DNA from: Bifidobacterium pluvialisilvae | Lineage (GTDB): Bacteria; Actinomycetota; Actinomycetes; Actinomycetales; Bifidobacteriaceae | Direction of reading: 5' to 3' | Assembly: GCF_019331695.1 (NCBI RefSeq) | Contig: NZ_JAHBBI010000003.1 | Coordinates: forward strand, 186,001-250,000 | DNA: 64,000 nucleotides | Shown here: in pieces, positions 33,158 to 42,742 of the stretch | Numbering within the stretch: position 1 is the stretch's first letter | How the letters are laid out: each line of letters opens with the position of its first letter | Translations under genes and position numbers: made by a program | Notes under the pieces: model-generated | Told to the model about the DNA's origin: nothing | Seen by the model: the letters and a program-made list of their open reading frames with translations, nothing else | Database searches by the model: none

Positions 33158-33946
33158 TCAGCGGTATGTGTTCCAGCCAAGCACAACGGCGAGGATGACG
33201 CCGGCGACCATGGTGACGGCCCTCATCGCCACTGCGGGAATGCGACGGGTGACGGGCGGCGCCATCGCGCCGCCAATGAAGCATCCGGCCCCCAGCGCCA
33301 GGGCATACGGCCAGTTCACCGAGCCGCGCACGATGAACAGCACCGCGGCGGTGACGTTCGATCCGAATCCGATGACGGTCTTCAGTGCATTGATTTCATG
33401 GAACCGTCCGACACGCCCCAGACCGAGCACGGCGATGGTAAGCGTGCCCGCGCCCGCGCCGAAATACCCGTTGTAGACGCAGGCGAACGACACCCCCAGC
33501 CACATCCACCAGGAATCATGACGGATGTCGTCCCTTCCCGGGGCGGGGCTGCCGTCGTCGGCGATGCGCTTGCCGGGTCTGACCACGATGGTGATGGCGC
33601 TGAACAGGATGAGCGGCGGCGCAAGGTATTCGAACACGGAAGGCGGAAGCTCGGTCAGCAACAGTGCGCCCGCGGCGCCGCCGACGACCCCGATGAGCGC
33701 GTAGGCCGCGACACGGGGCGCATGGCCGGAAAGCTCACTGCGTGCGGAAAGGATGCCGCCCGCATCGGTGCCCAGCATGCCGACGGTGTTCGTGGTGTTC
33801 GCCAGCACCGGTGGCACGCCGATGGCCAGCAGGGCGGGGTAGGAGACCAATGACGCCGCTCCGGTCGCATAGCCGACGAATCCGGTGCCCACCCCGGCGA
33901 GCAGCACCAGCAGCAGCGTGACGATCGGGATTCCCGCAATGGTCAT
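33158..33946 (-). CDS. TauE/SafE (TSUP) family permease, copy 2
   Basis: 262-residue paralogue of the preceding entry, with the same helices and motifs (GVGTGFVGYATGAASLVSYPALLAIGVPPVLANTTNTVGMLG; YNGYFGAGAGTLTIA). The central cytoplasmic loop is about 20 residues shorter. ATG 33946 has GGGAG upstream. A gap of 138 bases separates it from copy 1; both have their own ribosome sites. Confidence 0.9.
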   Translation of the reverse strand: MTIAGIPIVTLLLVLLAGVGTGFVGYATGAASLVSYPALLAIGVPPVLANTTNTVGMLGTDAGGILSARSELSGHAPRVAAYALIGVVGGAAGALLLTELPPSVFEYLAPPLILFSAITIVVRPGKRIADDGSPAPGRDDIRHDSWWMWLGVSFACVYNGYFGAGAGTLTIAVLGLGRVGRFHEINALKTVIGFGSNVTAAVLFIVRGSVNWPYALALGAGCFIGGAMAPPVTRRIPAVAMRAVTMVAGVILAVVLGWNTYR

Positions 33947-34141
33947 GAGGCTCCCGTCCGATAACGTCATGATGGATAAAACGCAATCGATGATAATACC
34001 CGGACGATGGCACGGACAATGTCCGGCCGTAACGTGGAACCCGGCGCTATCATCAAGAAGAAGACGCCGCGCCCGGCATGGACGTCGGGCGACGGCCGCA
34101 ACCGGCAATCCGATAATCCGGATAATCACGGAAGGAACATC

Positions 34142-34852
34142 ATGAGCACGACCACGGGAAAGCGTCTCGCCATCGTCACCGGCAGCGCCATGGGCCTCGG
34201 CTACGAGCTCACCCGCCAACTGATCGCCAAGGGCTGGTTCGTCGCCGGCATCGACTTCAACGAGAAACGGCAGGTCGAACTCTCCCGCGAGTTTCCCGCC
34301 GACGCATACCGGGGATTCGTCGGCGACGTATCCGACGAACTGTTCGTCAAACGGTCCGTCGCCGAGATCGCCGAAATCGGCCACATCGACCTGCTCGTCA
34401 ACAACGCCGGGCAGCCGTCGTTCAAGGAGCCGACGAAATACGAGGCCGCCGACGTGGACAAATGCCTCAAGGGTCTCAAGGGCATGATTCTGTGGAGTGT
34501 GGAGACGCTGCGCGCCACGGGGGAGCAGGACCTCAAAATCGCGAACGTCATGAGCACCGCCGCCACGCGCGGCAACGCGAACGAGTCCGTGTACTGCGCC
34601 GCAAAATGGGGTGAGAAGGGCTACACGCAAAGCCTCAAGGCCGCCTACAAGGGCAGCGGTGTGAAGGTCGTGGGCGTGTACCCCGGCGGCATCGACACCG
34701 ACTTCTACCGCGAGAGCCACGACTACGTGTCGTTGGAGAAGCAGCACACGTTCATGAGCCCGGCCGAATTGGCGCAGGTCATCCTGCTCAACCTCGTCAA
34801 CGACGCCAATCTCACCGTCTCCGACATCCTCATCGAACGCAACTACCGCTGA
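34142..34852 (+). CDS. Short-chain dehydrogenase/reductase (SDR)
   Basis: 236-residue NAD(P)-dependent oxidoreductase. Cofactor motif TGSAMGLG (the classical TGxxxGxG), LVNNAG, and the YCAAK catalytic Tyr/Lys are present; the catalytic Ser is in MSTAATRG. The PGGIDTDFY segment follows the sixth strand. The ATG at 34142 follows GGAAGGAACATC. The substrate cannot be predicted. It converges with brnQ. Confidence 0.9.
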   Translation: MSTTTGKRLAIVTGSAMGLGYELTRQLIAKGWFVAGIDFNEKRQVELSREFPADAYRGFVGDVSDELFVKRSVAEIAEIGHIDLLVNNAGQPSFKEPTKYEAADVDKCLKGLKGMILWSVETLRATGEQDLKIANVMSTAATRGNANESVYCAAKWGEKGYTQSLKAAYKGSGVKVVGVYPGGIDTDFYRESHDYVSLEKQHTFMSPAELAQVILLNLVNDANLTVSDILIERNYR

Positions 34853-34909
34853 CGCCCCCGACGTGTCGGCCACCGTCTCCGACGAACGCGATCGGCGGCC
34901 GACGACCGA

Positions 34910-36322
34910 CTATCGCCGACGGACGACGCTGTCGGCCATGCCGATGACGACGCCCGTCGCGGCCGGCGTCAGCCAGCCCAGCTGGGCGTCATACAGCGGC
35001 AGCAGGCCAAGTGCGGCATCCAGCCATGGCAGCGAGCCTCCGAACACGGCGGCCAGGCTCGAGACGCAGCCGAGCGCCGCGACCACACCGACCAACAGCA
35101 CCGTCCAGAAGTACACGCGCGGGAAACGGGACGCGAACACGTGATGCGACAGGGTCAGCGCCACCAGCACGATGGCCATGGGATACAGGGCCGAAAGCAC
35201 CGGAACCGACACCTTGATGATCATGCTCAGGCCGGCGTTCGACACCACGAAGCTGAACACGGCGAACACGGCGCTCCACGTTCGGTACCGCACACGGCGG
35301 CCGGCGACCACGGGGAACCGGTTCTGGAAGTACGTGCCGCATGTGGAAATGAGGCCCGTACACACGTTCAGGCAGGCGATGACGAACACCAGCCCCACGA
35401 ACGCGGTGCCGAACGGGCCGAACAGGGAGGCGGTCAGGTTCGTCAGCACCGTGGCGCCGGTGTCATGCGCGGGGTCCACTGCGGCGACGGACCCGGAGAC
35501 GGCGCCCACATAGGCCAGCACGCCGTAGATCATGATGAGCAGCACGCCGGTGCCGACGCCGGCGAACGCGGTCTCCCGCCGCACCTGCGACTCGTCGCCG
35601 ATGCCCTGCGACCGTACGTTCGCCGAGATCACGATGCCGAAGTACAGCGCCGCCAGCAGGTCCATGGTCTGATAGCCGTCGAGGAAGCCACGTGAGACCT
35701 GCCCCTTCGTATAATCGCCCATCGGCGCGGCGAACCCGCCGGTATGGCGCACCACGCAGGCGACGAACAGCACGGCGATAAGAATCAGCAGCAGCGGGCC
35801 CATGAACCGTCCGAGCGTCTTCGACAGCCGTTCGGGATGCTGGGCCAACAGAAAGGCCACGGCGAAGAACACGAACGAATACACGAGCTGGACCAGCCAG
35901 CCGGGCGCCCCGCCGGCGAACGGCGCGACCGCCATCTCGAACGACGTGGTCGCCGTGCGGGGAATGGCGAAGCAGGGGCCGATGGTCAGGATGATGGCCA
36001 TGCCCAACACCAGCGAGAACCTTGGCGAGACGCGATCCGCCAGCCGTTCGAACCCGCCGGCGAGCGACACGGCCACCACACCGAGAATCGGCAGGCCCAC
36101 GGCGGAGACGATGAACCCGGCCGCGGCCACCGGCGTGCGGGAACCGGCCTGCGCGCCGACGAACGGCGGGAAGATGAGGTTGCCGGCGCCGAAGAACATC
36201 GAGAAGAACGTGAACGTCATCAGCAGACGGGCCTTGAGGCCGAGCCGCCGCATATCACGCCGCCCCCCGTCGGCATGATGCCCGGTGGCCTTCTCGATGG
36301 CTCCGTTGGTTGTTGCGGTCAT
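34910..36322 (-). CDS. brnQ: Branched-chain amino-acid:cation symporter BrnQ
   Basis: 470-residue, about 12-helix secondary transporter for leucine, isoleucine and valine. The N-terminal TFTFFSMFFGAGNLIFPPFVGAQAG is diagnostic for the BrnQ/LIV-II family. ATG 36322 is preceded by GAGGAGGGACG; residues encoded further upstream are not family-like. It stands alone between convergent SDR and divergent phosphatase genes. Confidence 0.93.
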   Translation of the reverse strand: MTATTNGAIEKATGHHADGGRRDMRRLGLKARLLMTFTFFSMFFGAGNLIFPPFVGAQAGSRTPVAAAGFIVSAVGLPILGVVAVSLAGGFERLADRVSPRFSLVLGMAIILTIGPCFAIPRTATTSFEMAVAPFAGGAPGWLVQLVYSFVFFAVAFLLAQHPERLSKTLGRFMGPLLLILIAVLFVACVVRHTGGFAAPMGDYTKGQVSRGFLDGYQTMDLLAALYFGIVISANVRSQGIGDESQVRRETAFAGVGTGVLLIMIYGVLAYVGAVSGSVAAVDPAHDTGATVLTNLTASLFGPFGTAFVGLVFVIACLNVCTGLISTCGTYFQNRFPVVAGRRVRYRTWSAVFAVFSFVVSNAGLSMIIKVSVPVLSALYPMAIVLVALTLSHHVFASRFPRVYFWTVLLVGVVAALGCVSSLAAVFGGSLPWLDAALGLLPLYDAQLGWLTPAATGVVIGMADSVVRRR

Positions 36323-36516
36323 CGTCCCTCCTCGTTCGGTATGCGGGTTCCCATTGTTCCGAGCGGACGACACGCAGTCAACCGGATTTTCCGAGAATTT
36401 CACCAAAGGTTCCATCATCCGGCAGCGGGACCGCGACGGGCATCGACTACGCTGAATACCACATACGGGGCATCGACGCCCCGGCACGATGCCGATAGGT
36501 GAAAGAGGTAACGGGC

Positions 36517-37344
36517 ATGGGAATGCCATTGGATCTGTATGTCATCCGCCACGGCGAATCCGAGGCGAACGTGATCGTCAAGGCCGGCGAGCAGGGCGAC
36601 AACTCGCTCTACACGCAGGACAACGTGACGGTCCCGGACCGTTCGTGGAGGCTCACGGCCACCGGCCGCAAGCAGGCCGACTGCATCGGACGCTGGCTGG
36701 TCACGCAGCAGCCGCTGTTCGACCGCTATCTGGTGTCGCCGTATGTGCGCACGCGCGAGACCGCCGCCACGATGGCGCTGCCGAAGGCCCGGTGGGAGGA
36801 GACGCGCGTGCTGCGCGAACGCTCTTGGGGCGAGATCAACACCATCACGCAGGAGGAGTTCCGCACCAACTATTCGCGCAACTGGATGTTCAAGCACACC
36901 GACCCGCTGTATTGGCGTCCGCCGGCGGGCGAGTCCATCGCCGACGTGGCCGAGGACCGCGTGCACAACCTGCTCACCTCGCTGAACCGCCGCGCCGAGG
37001 CGGAATCCGTGGTGGCCGTATCGCACGGCGACTTCATGCTCGCGCTCATGCTCACCCTGGAGGACATCTCCGACGAGGAGTTCCTGCGCCGCACCTCAGA
37101 CGACGCGTGGACGATCACCAACTGCACGTGCCTGCATTATTCGCGCCGCGACCCCAGCACCGGACGGACCTCGCGGCGCGTGCGCTGGGAGCAGACGGCG
37201 CGGCCCGTGTTCAACGAGTCGATCGGCCGCTGGGAGGTGAAGGTCGACCCGTGGCGGGAATTCCAGAAGCCCATGCTCAGCAACGGCGACCTCGTGGACG
37301 TGGTCCATTCCGTCGACCCGCATCTCGAACAATACGCGAAGTGA
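36517..37344 (+). CDS. Histidine phosphatase (phosphoglycerate-mutase-like)
   Basis: 275 residues. The phospho-acceptor His lies in VIRHGESEANV, the second catalytic His in VVAVSHGDFML, and the SPYVRTRETA Arg is conserved. The insert and long C-terminal tail differ from glycolytic dPGM, so this is a phosphatase of unknown substrate. The start at 36517 follows AAAGAGGTAACGGGC. Confidence 0.88.
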   Translation: MGMPLDLYVIRHGESEANVIVKAGEQGDNSLYTQDNVTVPDRSWRLTATGRKQADCIGRWLVTQQPLFDRYLVSPYVRTRETAATMALPKARWEETRVLRERSWGEINTITQEEFRTNYSRNWMFKHTDPLYWRPPAGESIADVAEDRVHNLLTSLNRRAEAESVVAVSHGDFMLALMLTLEDISDEEFLRRTSDDAWTITNCTCLHYSRRDPSTGRTSRRVRWEQTARPVFNESIGRWEVKVDPWREFQKPMLSNGDLVDVVHSVDPHLEQYAK

Positions 37345-37386
37345 CGGGGGCGACGGGAATTCCGTCGGGCGGCGTCGCCGCCGACG

Positions 37387-38730
37387 TCAGGCGTCGCCGC
37401 CGACGCGCCCCTCATACCGATACAGCACCGTCCCTGCGCCGTCCGTTATGGTGACGGTCGGGCGGGAGGCGATGTCGAAGTCCGCGACGATGCCATGCCG
37501 TCCGTCGGCGCTGACCGCACGATAGACGTACCGTTCGTTCTCCAGCCGCAGCGTCTGCGTGCGCGCCTCGACCAGCCACGGATTGCGGCGGCGCAGTCCG
37601 ATGAGGTCCTGATGGGCCCTATAGATCGCCTCGCCCAGGGGCGACAGCTCATCGGGGGAGTCGGGGAACATCGGACGGATGTCGTCGTCGCCGCCGAGGC
37701 ATTCGCGTTTGACGCCCGTGTATCCCTGCTCGTCGCCGTAGTAGATGCTGGGCGTGCCGCCCACGGTCATGAGCACGGCGAGCGCGAGCACCGCCTTGTC
37801 GGCGCCGACCTGGCTGGCGATGCGTGTCACGTCGTGGTTGCCGATGAACGTCTGGGGCACGAACGCGTCGAGGAAGCCGTTATGCCGCCCCAGCGTCCAG
37901 TCGAGCTCGTAGTAGTTCCTCGTCTTCAGGCTTGACCACACGGCCTTCCACAGTTCGTATTCGGTGACCGAATCCATGGTGGAGTCCCTGACGATCCCCG
38001 CATAGTCGCCGTGGATCACCTCGCCGAAGATCCACGAATGCGGGTGGCGTTCGCGTACGGCGGGCAGCGTCCTCGCCCAGAACGACGGATCGACGGCGTA
38101 GGCGGCGTCAAGCCGCCAGCCGGCGGCGCCCCGGTCGAGCCAATGGTTCATCACCCCGGCCACATACCGCACGGTGGCGGGGGAGTCGTGGTCCAGGTCG
38201 ACCAGACGGTCATGGCCTTCGAACACGTCCAGCACGGGGCTGCCGTCCTCGCCGGCGCGGACCTTCACCAGACCGGCCCAAGGGCTGTTCTCGTCGCCGT
38301 CGAGGGCGGCCTTCACGGCCGGATGCTCACGGCCCACATGGTTGAACACACCGTCGAGGATGATCTGCAGGCCCCTGTCGCGGCAGGCGGCGACGAGCCG
38401 GTCGAATGCCTCGTCCCCACCGAGGCGCATATCCACATGCATGTGGTCGATGGTGTCGTAGCCGTGCGAGGAGGATTCGAAGATCGGGCCGAGCAACAGC
38501 CCGGAGACGCCGAGGTCACGGACGTAGTCGAGCCACGGCACCAGCGAGTCGAGGCCGCGTCCCAGGAAACGGCGTCCGCCCTCGGGCCGGATCTGCGCGC
38601 CCACGAACCCCAGCGGATACACATGCCACCAGATGCCGTGACGCACCCAGTCAGGCATGGCGTGGGTGGGGAACGGCGGCATGGGGAGGGTGTTCTTCGG
38701 CGCATCGGCCATGGTATTCGAGACGGTCAT
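37387..38730 (-). CDS. GH13 alpha-amylase-family glycosidase
   Basis: 447-residue cytoplasmic enzyme. The four GH13 regions are seen: DGVFNHVG, GWRLDAAY (nucleophile Asp208), FGEVIH (acid/base Glu237) and FIGNHDV (Asp300). No signal peptide is seen. Layout and length resemble the small neopullulanase/cyclomaltodextrinase-like or maltose-forming enzymes without an N-domain. Alpha-1,4 or alpha-1,6 specificity cannot be told. The ATG has AGGGAGG upstream. Confidence 0.9.
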   Translation of the reverse strand: MTVSNTMADAPKNTLPMPPFPTHAMPDWVRHGIWWHVYPLGFVGAQIRPEGGRRFLGRGLDSLVPWLDYVRDLGVSGLLLGPIFESSSHGYDTIDHMHVDMRLGGDEAFDRLVAACRDRGLQIILDGVFNHVGREHPAVKAALDGDENSPWAGLVKVRAGEDGSPVLDVFEGHDRLVDLDHDSPATVRYVAGVMNHWLDRGAAGWRLDAAYAVDPSFWARTLPAVRERHPHSWIFGEVIHGDYAGIVRDSTMDSVTEYELWKAVWSSLKTRNYYELDWTLGRHNGFLDAFVPQTFIGNHDVTRIASQVGADKAVLALAVLMTVGGTPSIYYGDEQGYTGVKRECLGGDDDIRPMFPDSPDELSPLGEAIYRAHQDLIGLRRRNPWLVEARTQTLRLENERYVYRAVSADGRHGIVADFDIASRPTVTITDGAGTVLYRYEGRVGGDA

Positions 38731-38899
38731 GGGACCTCCCTTGCACTCCGGGTCCGCCGGACCGTTCCGGCGGTCATACCATCCAATGTATACCCTATGG
38801 GCGGGGCCGTCCGGCCGGTGCGCGTCCCGCGTGGCATGGACGGCGATTCGCTATAATCACACTGGTTTCACACGAACGAGCGGATGAGCGGAAGGGACG

Positions 38900-39850
38900 A
38901 TGGCGAAGCAGGATGCGGCCGTGAGGCCGGAGGGCAAGGGAACGAGGACGGTCTCGCCCCACGTGGCGAGGCTCATGCTGCTGGTCAACGCGGCGGTATG
39001 GGGTTCGGGCTACACCATCATCAAACACATCCAGGAGACGGTGCCCACCCAGTGGATGATGACCATCCGCCTGTCCGCCGCGGCCCTGCTCATGGGCGTG
39101 ATCTTCCTTCCCCGACTGCGCCGGGTGGGGCTGCACCGGCTTGTGGTCCCCGGCATCATCCTGGCGGTCACCTACTGGCTGGGCTTCCTCTTCCAGCTTA
39201 AAGGACTCGAGACCATCGCGCCGGGACGCAACGCGTTCCTGACCGACACGTACTGTGTCATGGTGCCGTTTCTCGTCTGGGCCGTCACACGTCGTCGCCC
39301 CAACTGGCAGCATATGCTCGCCGCCGCGGTCTGCATCGTAGGCATCGGTTTCGTGTCCCTGGGCGGAGGCGCGGCCATGGGCGTGCTCGAGATCGGCGCC
39401 GGCGACGTCTACACCATCATCGGGGCGTTCTTCTTCGCGGCGAACCTCGTGGCCGTGGGCATGCTCGCCAGGAAATTCGACCCCGTGGCGCTGATGTTCA
39501 TGGAATTCGTGTTCGTGGCCGTGCTGTTCTTCGTCGGCGCCGCATTGCTTGAAGGCGCCCCACAGGCCGGATGGGCGCGCTGGGACCTCGTCGCCGGCTT
39601 CGCCTACCTGGTCATCGGGTCGACCATCGTCGCGCAGATATTCCAGACCGTGGCAATACGGTTCGTGCCCACCTCCCAGGCGTCGATCATCCTCAGCACC
39701 GAAAGCATCTTCGGCGTGCTCATGTCGGTGATCTTCTATGGGGAGCGGCTCACCGCATCCACGATCAGCGGGTTCACGCTGATCTTCTGCGCCATCCTGC
39801 TCAGCGAACTGCATTTCCCGAGGAAAAGGAAGACGCCGGACTCCGGATGA
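38900..39850 (+). CDS. DMT-superfamily (EamA) transporter
   Basis: 316-residue permease with ten hydrophobic helices forming two EamA repeats (LLVNAAVWGSGYTIIKHIQETVPTQWMM opens the first; the second begins near DVYTIIGAFFFAANLVAVG). The family exports amino acids or metabolites. The ATG follows GGAAGGGACG. Confidence 0.88.
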   Translation: MAKQDAAVRPEGKGTRTVSPHVARLMLLVNAAVWGSGYTIIKHIQETVPTQWMMTIRLSAAALLMGVIFLPRLRRVGLHRLVVPGIILAVTYWLGFLFQLKGLETIAPGRNAFLTDTYCVMVPFLVWAVTRRRPNWQHMLAAAVCIVGIGFVSLGGGAAMGVLEIGAGDVYTIIGAFFFAANLVAVGMLARKFDPVALMFMEFVFVAVLFFVGAALLEGAPQAGWARWDLVAGFAYLVIGSTIVAQIFQTVAIRFVPTSQASIILSTESIFGVLMSVIFYGERLTASTISGFTLIFCAILLSELHFPRKRKTPDSG

Positions 39851-39865
39851 CCCCGGCCTGTCGGG

Positions 39866-40597
39866 CTAATGGGCGGGGCCCTGATGCCATCCGGCGATCA
39901 GAAACACGCGCGTCGGATTCGCCGGCCGCACAATCGCGGCGAACAGCCGTTCGAACCCCGACGTATCCCCGGTGTATGCGAGGCGCTTGGCGGAACGGTA
40001 GTCCTCGACGCCGACCGGACCCCAGTCGAGATCCCAGCCTGCGCTGTGGGCGAGACGCGAGGCGAACACGCGCAGCGTCATCGCATTGCCATAGGCGAAG
40101 GGATGCAGATATCCAAGCTCGTCGTAGAAATGCGCCAGCCGGGACACGAACACCCCGCGGTCGAGGGCGTGGAGATTACGGGCCTCGGCGAGCTCCGCGG
40201 CGATGTTGGCCGCACCCGTCTCCAGCAGCGCGCACGGGAAGAACGCCTGGGAGCTTGCGGCGATCGACCCCGATGCGCCATAGGCGTCGGACGCCGTGTC
40301 ATGGGAGCGCAGCGCGCCGGCTCCGTCAAGCACTCCGTCGAACAGGGTGCGGTGAATCGTTCGCAGCTCCTCCAGATCGCCGCTGAAGGGAGCCGGATGC
40401 TCGGCGAGCAGCAGCCCCCGCACGAAGACGGCGTCCGCGCAGTCGGCAAGGTCGTCGCCATCCGTTCCGCACCGGTCGACGAATTCGTCGATGCCGAGGC
40501 GTCCCCGCTCATACTCGCGGGCGAGGGCCATGGTCCGCCGGTCGATCGTCATTGATTCAAGCGCGCAGTTCCTGGCGGAGAAGGCCACTGCGCTCAT
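39866..40597 (-). CDS. Fic-fold protein with altered active-site motif
   Basis: About 243 residues, similar to the VbhT/BepA-like Fic group: the stretch around YLHPFAYGNAMTLRVFASRL aligns with the usual HPFxEGNGRTxR followed by LALHAGYDLDW (here SAGWDLDW). The catalytic His and the last Arg are kept, but the metal-binding Glu is Tyr, Gly is Ala and the ATP-binding Arg is Met. AMP transfer is therefore doubtful. No inhibitory motif was found. The start is uncertain: ATG 40615, 40597 or 40552; none has a strong ribosome site. Confidence 0.72.
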   Translation of the reverse strand: MSAVAFSARNCALESMTIDRRTMALAREYERGRLGIDEFVDRCGTDGDDLADCADAVFVRGLLLAEHPAPFSGDLEELRTIHRTLFDGVLDGAGALRSHDTASDAYGASGSIAASSQAFFPCALLETGAANIAAELAEARNLHALDRGVFVSRLAHFYDELGYLHPFAYGNAMTLRVFASRLAHSAGWDLDWGPVGVEDYRSAKRLAYTGDTSGFERLFAAIVRPANPTRVFLIAGWHQGPAH

Positions 40598-40692
40598 ACG
40601 TTCCGCTGGCAACATAATTCGATGATAGACCATGACCGTCCGGTGCGATGGCATGGGCATACGTTGGGGCCGATGGCATACGGAACGCGAAA

Positions 40693-40726
40693 GGGTCCTG
40701 CGGCCGTCGACACGGCCGCAGGACCC
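40693..40726 (-). terminator. Terminator of the 90-residue gene
   Basis: A perfect 15-bp stem GGGTCCTGCGGCCGT / ACGGCCGCAGGACCC with a 4-base loop. On the minus strand it is followed by TTTCG. It may also serve the other strand. Confidence 0.7.
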
Positions 40727-40762
40727 TGGTGGAACCCTGTTCTCGTTATCGTTGCTCAGGAA

Positions 40763-41035
40763 TCACTTGGTCAGCAGCGGGTCGAGCACCGCGCCGGCCT
40801 CGACCTCGTAGATCAGGTAGGTGTCGTCGAACGGCAGGTTGAACAGCTGGCGCTTGGCGCCGAACTCGTCGCGCTCGCCGACGAAGTTGATGTTGGCATC
40901 CTTGAAATCGGGGTGGTCCTTGCCGATGAGCAGGGCGGCATCGCCGAGAGCCTTGGTGACGCCCACGAGGGACTTCGCGCCGGTGGCCTTGTCAACGACC
41001 TTCACCACAAGATACAGATTGTTATCGGTTGCCAT
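40763..41035 (-). CDS. Conserved small protein of unknown function (90 aa)
   Basis: The family was not recognised. The sequence is soluble, mixed alpha/beta by appearance, with no signal peptide or membrane helix: an opening strand NLYLVVKVVDKATGAKSLVGV, acidic C-terminal half and an ending AGAVLDPLLTK. The start has AAGGAAG upstream. It is a single-gene unit with a strong terminator at 40693-40726, an AT-rich promoter area and a candidate operator at 41132-41150, so it is probably well expressed. Confidence 0.75.
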   Translation of the reverse strand: MATDNNLYLVVKVVDKATGAKSLVGVTKALGDAALLIGKDHPDFKDANINFVGERDEFGAKRQLFNLPFDDTYLIYEVEAGAVLDPLLTK

Positions 41036-41131
41036 TGGTTCGCTTCCTTCTCTGTGAATACGGAATTCACCTGTAATAGTACGTAATTACGGCGGACGAA
41101 TATAGGACGGTGGTCCACGTCCCGAAAGCGG

Positions 41132-41150
41132 TGTTCCAGTATCTGGAACA
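41132..41150. promoter_or_regulatory. Palindrome upstream of the 90-residue gene
   Basis: TGTTCCAG-TAT-CTGGAACA is a perfect 8-bp-arm palindrome about 100 bases before the start. A half-like copy TGGAACATT recurs at 41177-41185. It is a candidate operator. Confidence 0.4.
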
Positions 41151-41212
41151 TTGGTGCTCCTCGGACAGGATACCGTGACTGTGGAACATTATCCGCGCGT
41201 CGTGGACGGAGG

Positions 41213-42496
41213 CTATGCCAGTCCGGCGGCGATCTTCATCGCCAGCACGCGCTGCGCCGACCGGTCGACGGCCTTGGCGAACGAGGGGTCGGACTTCGCC
41301 TTGTCGATGATTCCCTGAAGTATCGTCGCGACCGTGGCGGTGTCGCCGATGCAGACGAGGTCGCCGCCCGCCGCGATGAAACGTGTGCCGAGGTCCTTCG
41401 TCGGAATGCCGCTGACCGCCTGGGCGGACATCGAGTCCGACGTCACCACGCCCTGGAAGCCGAGCTTGGAGCGCAGGTAGCCGTCGATGATGGTCTTCGA
41501 GAACGCCGCAGGCTGCGACGGGTCTATCCGCCGATAGGTGGCGAGCGACATCATCACCATCTCCGGCTTGGCCTTCAACGCCTCCGCGAACCCGACCGTC
41601 TGGCCGCCGCCCAGCGTCGTGACGGTGTCGGTGATGCCCTCTGTGGTGAAATCAGTGTTGCCGGCGACGGCACCCAGACCGGGGAAGTGCTTGACCGTCG
41701 TCATCACGCCGGACGACCTCATGCCGGCGATGAACGCCGCGGCGTGGCCCCCGTTGCCTGCGGCGTCCAGACCGAAGTCACGGTCCAGCGCCCCGATCGG
41801 CGCGTTCTGCGCGCGGGAGGCCGTCTGGACGGTGTCCGCCACCGGAGCCAGATCGGCGTTCACGCCGGCAGCCTTGAGCTGGGCGCCCCATGCCGCCGCG
41901 GACTTCCGCAACGTGGCCGTGGCGGATTGGCCTTGCTCCAGTGCCGAGGGCATAGTGTCGAACCCGGTGCCGGTCAGATGCTGGACCTGACCGCCCTCCT
42001 GGTCGGTGCAGATCAGCAGCTTCACACCGTCCGTCGTGTATCCCTGCACGGTTCCCGTGGCTTGGGAGACCGAGGCGGTGCCGCCGCTCCAGTTGCCGAT
42101 GAGCACAATGGACCCGACGTGCCGGTCGACGACCAGCGACCTGACCGTCGAGGGGGAGTCCCCGGCGAACAGCGGCGCCATGATGAGCTGGCCCGCCTTC
42201 TCCTCGAGGCTCATCGACGTCGCCATCGCCTTCGCCCGTGTGGCGGCATCGCCCGTGTCCGTGCTCGCCGAGGCCGAGGCCGCGGGGGTCGACGGCTTCG
42301 TTGCTGTGCGCGACGGCGAGGGCGTCGACGTGCCGGTGGATGCGGAAGGGGAGGCCGTCGAATTATTCCCCGACGAATTATTACCCGAGGGAAACAGCGG
42401 CATGGTGCATCCCCCGGTCGCGAGAACCATGACGGCCGTCGCGAAAAGCGCCGTGAAACGAAGCGGAAGATGTGATGAGCGAAGTGGGCTGTCCAT
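41213..42496 (-). CDS. Glycoside hydrolase family 3 lipoprotein (NagZ-like beta-N-acetylhexosaminidase)
   Basis: 427 residues. The signal peptide ends at the lipobox ATGGC (Cys30 from the chosen start), then a Ser/Thr/Asn-rich linker to about residue 90. The GH3 barrel follows with DQEGGQVQ, TVKHFPGLGAVAGNTDF (the KHFPG...H/D loop) and the catalytic Asp in GVVTSDSMSAQAV. NagZ-type enzymes cut N-acetylglucosamine from peptidoglycan fragments; the lipid anchor suggests action on the cell surface. The start at 42496 has AAGGAATCC upstream; the frame is open to 42526. It is divergent from an L,D-transpeptidase gene. Confidence 0.88.
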   Translation of the reverse strand: MDSPLRSSHLPLRFTALFATAVMVLATGGCTMPLFPSGNNSSGNNSTASPSASTGTSTPSPSRTATKPSTPAASASASTDTGDAATRAKAMATSMSLEEKAGQLIMAPLFAGDSPSTVRSLVVDRHVGSIVLIGNWSGGTASVSQATGTVQGYTTDGVKLLICTDQEGGQVQHLTGTGFDTMPSALEQGQSATATLRKSAAAWGAQLKAAGVNADLAPVADTVQTASRAQNAPIGALDRDFGLDAAGNGGHAAAFIAGMRSSGVMTTVKHFPGLGAVAGNTDFTTEGITDTVTTLGGGQTVGFAEALKAKPEMVMMSLATYRRIDPSQPAAFSKTIIDGYLRSKLGFQGVVTSDSMSAQAVSGIPTKDLGTRFIAAGGDLVCIGDTATVATILQGIIDKAKSDPSFAKAVDRSAQRVLAMKIAAGLA

Positions 42497-42742
42497 GGAT
42501 TCCTTGATAGCACGCCCCCGGCCCAAGTCCGGAGGCGCATGGAGACCGGCCCCATCATGGCATCCGGCGTGGCATTGCGCGGTGAGCGTGCTGCACGGAA
42601 CACCATGTCGTCCGGTGTTACCCTAGGGATGAGAAGACACGCATGAGTGAATGCCATGGCCGATCCGCCATGGATCGGCGCGTTCACGGCCGACACGCCG
42701 ACGAATTGGCGCGTTCATGGCGCGCAGGGGTTGTTTGAGGTG

